DNA of 64,000 nucleotides from an uncultured Prevotellaceae bacterium (GTDB taxonomy: Bacteria > Bacteroidota > Bacteroidia > Bacteroidales > Muribaculaceae), in assembly GCA_900318255.1 (NCBI GenBank), contig ONJX01000006.1, positions 44,162 to 108,161 on the forward strand, read 5' to 3'. This document shows, piece after piece, positions 60,160 through 64,000 of this stretch (position 1 is its first letter; every line of letters starts with the position of its first letter). The notes beneath the pieces are model-generated. The model ran no database searches. It was not told the DNA's origin and worked only from the letters and a program-made list of their open reading frames with translations. A program made the translations under genes and the position numbers.

Positions 60160-60622
60160 TGTCGTTGAGTTTGTATTTGCGTTGTACATACTCGAGCAGT
60201 AAAGACTTGATAGATCTTGCTTTATCGCTCTGTGAATAGGTGAAGTAATCGGTTTGAGGGTTCCCATATCGGTCCTCGTAGTGAACAAAACCACGATATT
60301 CTCCCATTGAGAAAAACTTAGCATATGTTTCGGTAACTTCAGTATCGGTGTTAGAATACTGGACATAAAGGCTTACATAAAGTTTACCTTTAATAAGCTC
60401 CACTCCAGTGAAAGTGCTGTCCCAGTTATTTCCAGTCTTGAACTTGGCTGTAATGTGGAGTCGCTTGTCTCTCGATTTGTAGAAGTTTGTTCCCTCCTCC
60501 TTGATGATGCGTGTGACAGTCTCTGGTGAGATTGCCAACAGTTCTTGATCGCTAAGCCCCTTGATGATTCTGAGTTTCTTCCCAGAGGCATAGCGTTTGA
60601 AAATTTCGATGTTGATGTTCAT
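60143..60622 (-). CDS. Unknown 159-aa island protein
   Basis: A soluble, charged protein (IFKRYASGKKLRIIKGLSDQ; FVHYEDRYGNPQTDYFTYSQ) with no known motif. It sits in a run of minus-strand genes with short gaps (12 bp after the 104-aa gene), consistent with one operon from 63976 down to 59908. Confidence 0.6.
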   Translation of the reverse strand: MNINIEIFKRYASGKKLRIIKGLSDQELLAISPETVTRIIKEEGTNFYKSRDKRLHITAKFKTGNNWDSTFTGVELIKGKLYVSLYVQYSNTDTEVTETYAKFFSMGEYRGFVHYEDRYGNPQTDYFTYSQSDKARSIKSLLLEYVQRKYKLNDNGNQE

Positions 60623-60634
60623 AATAAGTTGATT

Positions 60635-60925
60635 TTAAATGAATGGTAAATAAATTTCGTCTTTGTGCTCCTCCAGTGCTTGGGCAAGGATTACTGCAGC
60701 CTTGTGTGCGCCCTGGTTTCGCAAGTCAATAAATCGGTTTGAATCATCGGCCATGAATTTGATACAGGCGATGATGAGTCTCATAAAGCTTTGTTCCAGC
60801 GTCTTGTGGAACGATGGAATTGCTGCTGTGAATCGATCGGGATTGAATCCATAGTCGTTCAATGCACTCTCAAGTTGTTTTGCCGCTTGATATTCGCGGC
60901 TTTGTTGAATGTTGTCAGTTTTCAT
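60635..60925 (-). CDS. Unknown 96-aa helical protein
   Basis: A small helical protein starting at ATG 60925 (MKTDNIQQSREYQAAKQLES...), ending ALEEHKDEIYLPFI. Its start overlaps the peptidase gene end by 11 bp. No family recognised; size and position suggest an accessory factor of the module. Confidence 0.55.
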   Translation of the reverse strand: MKTDNIQQSREYQAAKQLESALNDYGFNPDRFTAAIPSFHKTLEQSFMRLIIACIKFMADDSNRFIDLRNQGAHKAAVILAQALEEHKDEIYLPFI

Positions 60926-61874
60926 AATCTTTTGATTTCCAATATTCAATGTCTTGTTTTGCCATCTCGTATGTCATCTCCAGCTCTTGAATATTAGCTT
61001 GAGGATAATAGTCTTTGAAAGCTCCACAAATCTCTTCAAAAGTCAAATCGGGATGATTTGTCAATAGAGTATATACGTCATCATAGTAGAAGTCATACAA
61101 GTCATCATAAAAACCAGTATTCCAGGTATATTGATATTTGTGTGGATAGACTTCATTGCATGTGTCGATAATGTGCTCAACAAAGTGCAGGCAGTTTAGC
61201 AGGTCTGACTTCACTGTAAACTCCCTTGAAGTATGCGGCTCGTAGTACCCGCAGCTGATATTGCAACACGACACTTCAAGACCTCGCTCTTTCAAAGTGA
61301 GGACGTCGGTCATCATTCCCATCTCTTGATGGTACCCGTAGTTCTCAAAACCTGTCGCAGCTATGAACTCCTTGCTGCAAAGCTCTGTTCCACCAATATG
61401 AGTGATGAAATCATCTGAACCTCGACGGTCACATTGTAATATATAGCGACAGTTGGTGAAGAAACTAAGGTCGCATTTCGAGCTGCCAATGCAGCCAACC
61501 TCTTCACTCACGAATAAAGCAACCTTGATGTTGTTGTATTTCTTAAGACTGACAAGCGATAGCCATACGCCTGATTTATCATCGGCACCAATTCCTATGA
61601 AATCCTTGGCCCCAGAAGACCATCCAAACAGGATCTCGCTGGTCTCTATTACCTTGAAGTCCTTAGGCTTTTTGCTGTGGACCTCGTCAATATGCGCTAC
61701 AACACAAGGGTAAGTCTCTGCGTTGCCTTTTGTGACGAATATGTTGCCCATGGTGTCAACTTTGATTCTTGCTTCCTTCACGTTGGTCTTAATCCAATAT
61801 ACAATGAAGCGAATCATTTTTTTCTCTCTTCCACTATGACTGTGGATCGAGTACAATTTTTTCAGTAATTCCAT
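60915..61874 (-). CDS. M42/M20-like zinc aminopeptidase-type protein
   Basis: A 319-aa protein that keeps metal-peptidase landmarks in order: CVVAHIDEVH (His61), GIGADDKSGVW (Asp98), FVSEEVGCIGSS (Glu124/Glu125), LQCDRRGSDDF (Asp) and NISCGYYEPHTSREF (His). That is the metal set of M42/M28-type exopeptidases. A ~70-residue C-terminal tail (DDLYDFYYDDVYTLLTNHPD...) is extra. Peptidases of this kind are unusual cargo in a recombinase/nuclease module; it may act on peptides of unknown source. Confidence 0.75.
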   Translation of the reverse strand: MELLKKLYSIHSHSGREKKMIRFIVYWIKTNVKEARIKVDTMGNIFVTKGNAETYPCVVAHIDEVHSKKPKDFKVIETSEILFGWSSGAKDFIGIGADDKSGVWLSLVSLKKYNNIKVALFVSEEVGCIGSSKCDLSFFTNCRYILQCDRRGSDDFITHIGGTELCSKEFIAATGFENYGYHQEMGMMTDVLTLKERGLEVSCCNISCGYYEPHTSREFTVKSDLLNCLHFVEHIIDTCNEVYPHKYQYTWNTGFYDDLYDFYYDDVYTLLTNHPDLTFEEICGAFKDYYPQANIQELEMTYEMAKQDIEYWKSKDYEN

Positions 61875-61878
61875 GTCG

Positions 61879-63306
61879 TTACACAGCTATTAAAGCCTCC
61901 TCCTCAACGGTCTCAAGGATTTGGCCGGTTTCACGTTCTCTCTCTTCTTTATATCTCTGCTCTGCCTTCTCTCGGCATGACTGGCAGCAATAGTGTCTGT
62001 TGGTGATGCTGCTGTAATGCAGCTCATCGGCATAGTAGTCGGGTGACAGCATACGCCCCTCGCATTCAGGGCAAGTGGTCAAGTCTTCCAAGTGGTAATA
62101 TTCGTTGTTGAAATGCACAAAATCCTCAAGACAATCGGCATCACAGGTGATAGTGTCGCCGTGTAAAAACACATCCACCACCTCATAGGCGTCCCTGTCT
62201 TGATATTCTGCATAGAACATTTCATCATCGTCGTCATCACACTCGGCGTTTTCCAAACTGCCGCAAGTGGTGTCCAGGCAGTAGTCATAATGCGCTCTTG
62301 TATGATTATATGCCTTCCTCTCACTCATGTTATAGTAGCGAAAGCTGTCTTGATAAGACAGTGCTGAGCCCCATTCCAGGTTGCACTTTATCTCAAACAT
62401 CTTGTCGCATAGTGATTCTCCGTTTACACCGACAAAGGCTCTAACATCTGAGCATCCAGCCCCAATCTGTTTATAGCCCTGAATCTTTATCTTGTCGGTC
62501 TTCTTCAGTTGCTCTATCAGCACACGCTTGAGGATGTCTTTGCCGTCAACAGAGTACTGACGCTCGGCTAGCACATATTTGTTGCCTTCCTCGTCATAGA
62601 CATCGGTAAAAATCACACAGCGGGCAATGACCAAGCCATCATTGTCAGTCAGATAAGCGGCTTTGGCCGAGACTGAATCTTCATAGAAGCTGTAATAGCC
62701 CTTGTCTTCCATGCATGAACCGAAATCACCGACACAATCATCAGAGCTGTATATTCGCTTGAAGTCGTCATCCACATGAAGGGTGAATTGAGGTAGAGTA
62801 CCACAGATGTAAATCTCCCAGTCGGCGGTGAACTCCTCACATAGCCATGTAGTAACCTGTTGTGGCAAAGCCTGTCCCAATGATGTCTCACTGATGATCT
62901 TGCCAAAGAACCTTCCGGCTCTCATCTTGAAGACTCCGTTGTTGTTGGAGTGATTCACATAGCGCACGAAGTTGGAGGAGCCGTCCTCAGGCACCCCCTT
63001 AAATTCGTCGGTACTGTATATGTTGCTCCGTAATGTTGTCTGGTTGAGCTCGACCTTATATCTCATCCCCTGCTCGACACCCAGGTAGGCCATAGTGTCG
63101 ATTAGAGTTTTCTTTAACTCAGCCATGCTCTTGATTCCCAACAGTTCCCAGTTGTCATGTTCGTGGCACCACTCCCATATTGGTTTATGTTTGAGAAATG
63201 CCAATAGAATTCGATTACGGCGTGATTTCACACCGTTGCCATGCTCTTGAACTCCGAATAACTCTTGGAATTCTCGAGCGTTTGAAAATGATTTTATTCT
63301 GTACAT
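61879..63306 (-). CDS. Unknown 475-aa protein with C-terminal zinc-finger
   Basis: A cytoplasmic protein starting at ATG 63306 (MYRIKSFSNAREFQELFGVQ). The N-terminal two thirds are unrecognised; the C-terminal part has CPECEGRMLSPDYYAD followed by HYCCQSCREKAEQRY, i.e. a CxxC...CxxC zinc-binding unit, after an acidic run of Asp near residue 370. It lies 4 bp upstream of the peptidase gene. Proteins of this look occur in Bacteroidetes phage-like elements, role unknown. Confidence 0.6.
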   Translation of the reverse strand: MYRIKSFSNAREFQELFGVQEHGNGVKSRRNRILLAFLKHKPIWEWCHEHDNWELLGIKSMAELKKTLIDTMAYLGVEQGMRYKVELNQTTLRSNIYSTDEFKGVPEDGSSNFVRYVNHSNNNGVFKMRAGRFFGKIISETSLGQALPQQVTTWLCEEFTADWEIYICGTLPQFTLHVDDDFKRIYSSDDCVGDFGSCMEDKGYYSFYEDSVSAKAAYLTDNDGLVIARCVIFTDVYDEEGNKYVLAERQYSVDGKDILKRVLIEQLKKTDKIKIQGYKQIGAGCSDVRAFVGVNGESLCDKMFEIKCNLEWGSALSYQDSFRYYNMSERKAYNHTRAHYDYCLDTTCGSLENAECDDDDDEMFYAEYQDRDAYEVVDVFLHGDTITCDADCLEDFVHFNNEYYHLEDLTTCPECEGRMLSPDYYADELHYSSITNRHYCCQSCREKAEQRYKEERERETGQILETVEEEALIAV

Positions 63307-63352
63307 TGTTCTTGTCTTTAAATGTTGATAATTAGTTTGTTCTAAATGAAAA

Positions 63353-63384
63353 AGGAGGGCACCACGCAAGTGTGATGTCCTCCT
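63353..63384 (-). other. Intercistronic hairpin between the nuclease and zinc-finger genes
   Basis: AGGAGGGCACCAC and GTGTGATGTCCTCCT-type arms pair over most of their length (63353-63384). On the minus strand it lies between the nuclease gene stop and the next ATG and could reduce read-through. Confidence 0.5.
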
Positions 63385-63424
63385 CTTCGGCGAACGGGTG
63401 AGGTTGTTGTTCCTCAAGTTTCGT

Positions 63425-64000
63425 TCAGATGGTGATCAATAGGCTGCTCCCAACGGTTGACGTTCTCGTGTAATCGTCATAATTGAGTTCGGGATAATCG
63501 CCCTTGAATCTGTTAAGATCAAAGCTGGAGCGCGTCGATGGAAGTTTTCGTGTCAGCTTCATCGTCTCGGTGCTCCATGTCCTTGCTTGTGTGGCCTCCA
63601 TCCGTTCTAGAATAGAGGCTTTCAGTTCATTGAGCCGCTCCTCAGCATCTTTTTTGGTTTGCATGAGGTGGCGAATCTCATCTTCATGCTCTGCGATGTC
63701 GGCGGGAATAATGGTGAATGGGTTCTCAAATTGTTCCCCGGCCAAATCGGTGTCGAGCAGTTCTTTGCAGATCTCACTCGGGATACGGTCCACTTCAATC
63801 ATGTTTGCGATGTGGTCTATGGTTCCATCCACTTTCATCTTGTTCCGCAGGTGGATGATATAAAGCTTGCCCACAACCGCGTTTGGGTTCTGCAATTCAA
63901 AGAGATAAGCATAGATAGACAACTGCCATCGTGCCTTCTCTCTTTTGTCAACAGTCATTGTTCCATAGGTTTTCATGTCGGCGATATCGAAGGTTGTGTC
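63425..64000 (-). CDS. PD-(D/E)xK nuclease (RecB/Cas4-like), 5' part outside window
   Basis: The frame is open to the window edge. Upstream of the first ATG it reads DTTFDIADMKTYGT, the D-x-K-T core of PD-(D/E)xK nucleases, followed by WQLSIYAYLFE and VGKLYIIHLR, as in phage recombination exonucleases and RecB-like domains. A helical C-terminal part (~110-150) follows. Such nucleases serve recombination or DNA packaging in mobile elements. It is the most upstream gene seen of the minus-strand operon. Confidence 0.75.
   Translation of the reverse strand, partial: DTTFDIADMKTYGTMTVDKREKARWQLSIYAYLFELQNPNAVVGKLYIIHLRNKMKVDGTIDHIANMIEVDRIPSEICKELLDTDLAGEQFENPFTIIPADIAEHEDEIRHLMQTKKDAEERLNELKASILERMEATQARTWSTETMKLTRKLPSTRSSFDLNRFKGDYPELNYDDYTRTSTVGSSLLITI

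Noticed and set aside
59908..60366. A 152-codon frame read as one gene
   Set aside because: Its first half lies over the 60143-60622 gene; only the part from ATG 60159 is free and plausible.

Overview
This window is a chromosomal segment of a Bacteroidota bacterium, most likely order Bacteroidales (Prevotellaceae, Muribaculaceae or a relative; the family cannot be fixed from sequence alone). The evidence is the repeated promoter form TTTG-N19/20-TAnnTTTG, a lipoprotein with a fimbrillin-like half and a FISUMP-like half, DUF4369/DUF5106-type redox proteins, a secreted cleaved-adhesin-type protein with a C-terminal sorting-like tail, a Bacteroides-type serine palmitoyltransferase and a Bacteroidetes tyrosine integrase. 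Positions 1-38100 look like core chromosome; 38139 to the window end is accessory and richer in AT and in broken genes.

Layout of the core part. At 1-1938 are the end of an unknown surface protein and a lipoprotein whose last ~65 residues look like a DGR-type hypervariable C-type-lectin region. At 2524-9633 (minus) is a complete YbhGFSR-like efflux operon: TetR, TolC, HlyD, two ABC ATPases and two permeases. Three copies of a promoter-bearing repeat lead into an outer-membrane barrel gene (10046). At 10881-17631 is a group of a cysteine-less redoxin lipoprotein, a PIG-L deacetylase, an ATP-grasp ligase, a PLP decarboxylase and three glycosyltransferases, which may make a deacetylated, aminoacylated glycoconjugate. 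Then come a secreted adhesin-like protein, a COG0523 GTPase with a His-rich insert, a fucose-isomerase-fold protein, pgeF, an ECF sigma/anti-sigma/secreted-protein trio, ygiQ, uvrB, a RAYT transposase with REP-like palindromes, serine palmitoyltransferase, tilS, a thioredoxin-fold protein, ybaK, an aroC lacking an internal segment, a TIGR01212-type radical SAM gene and a decayed secreted-protein gene.

The accessory part starts at a tRNA-Ala(GGC) gene with a tyrosine integrase directly downstream. It carries a RhuM-Fic protein, an orphan HipB-like regulator, a NimA-like flavoprotein, a DUF5131 protein, an aldo/keto reductase, an unknown 487-aa protein, a cytoplasmic BspA-type LRR protein, and a probable replication module (RecA-fold ATPase, HNH protein, 54-bp direct repeats, AEP-like primase). 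Next is an AAA-ATPase/nuclease gene behind repeats of ~62 bp, then a C69 dipeptidase, an esterase and a broken PepSY gene. From 58809 to the end a second mobile module lies on the minus strand: serine recombinase, several small unknown genes, an M42-like peptidase, a zinc-finger protein and a PD-(D/E)xK nuclease cut by the window edge. No second attachment site was found, so the right border of the island is probably outside the window.

Short palindromes and minisatellites are unusually common between genes, and three genes start exactly 4 nt after a perfect -7 box, which suggests leaderless mRNAs.
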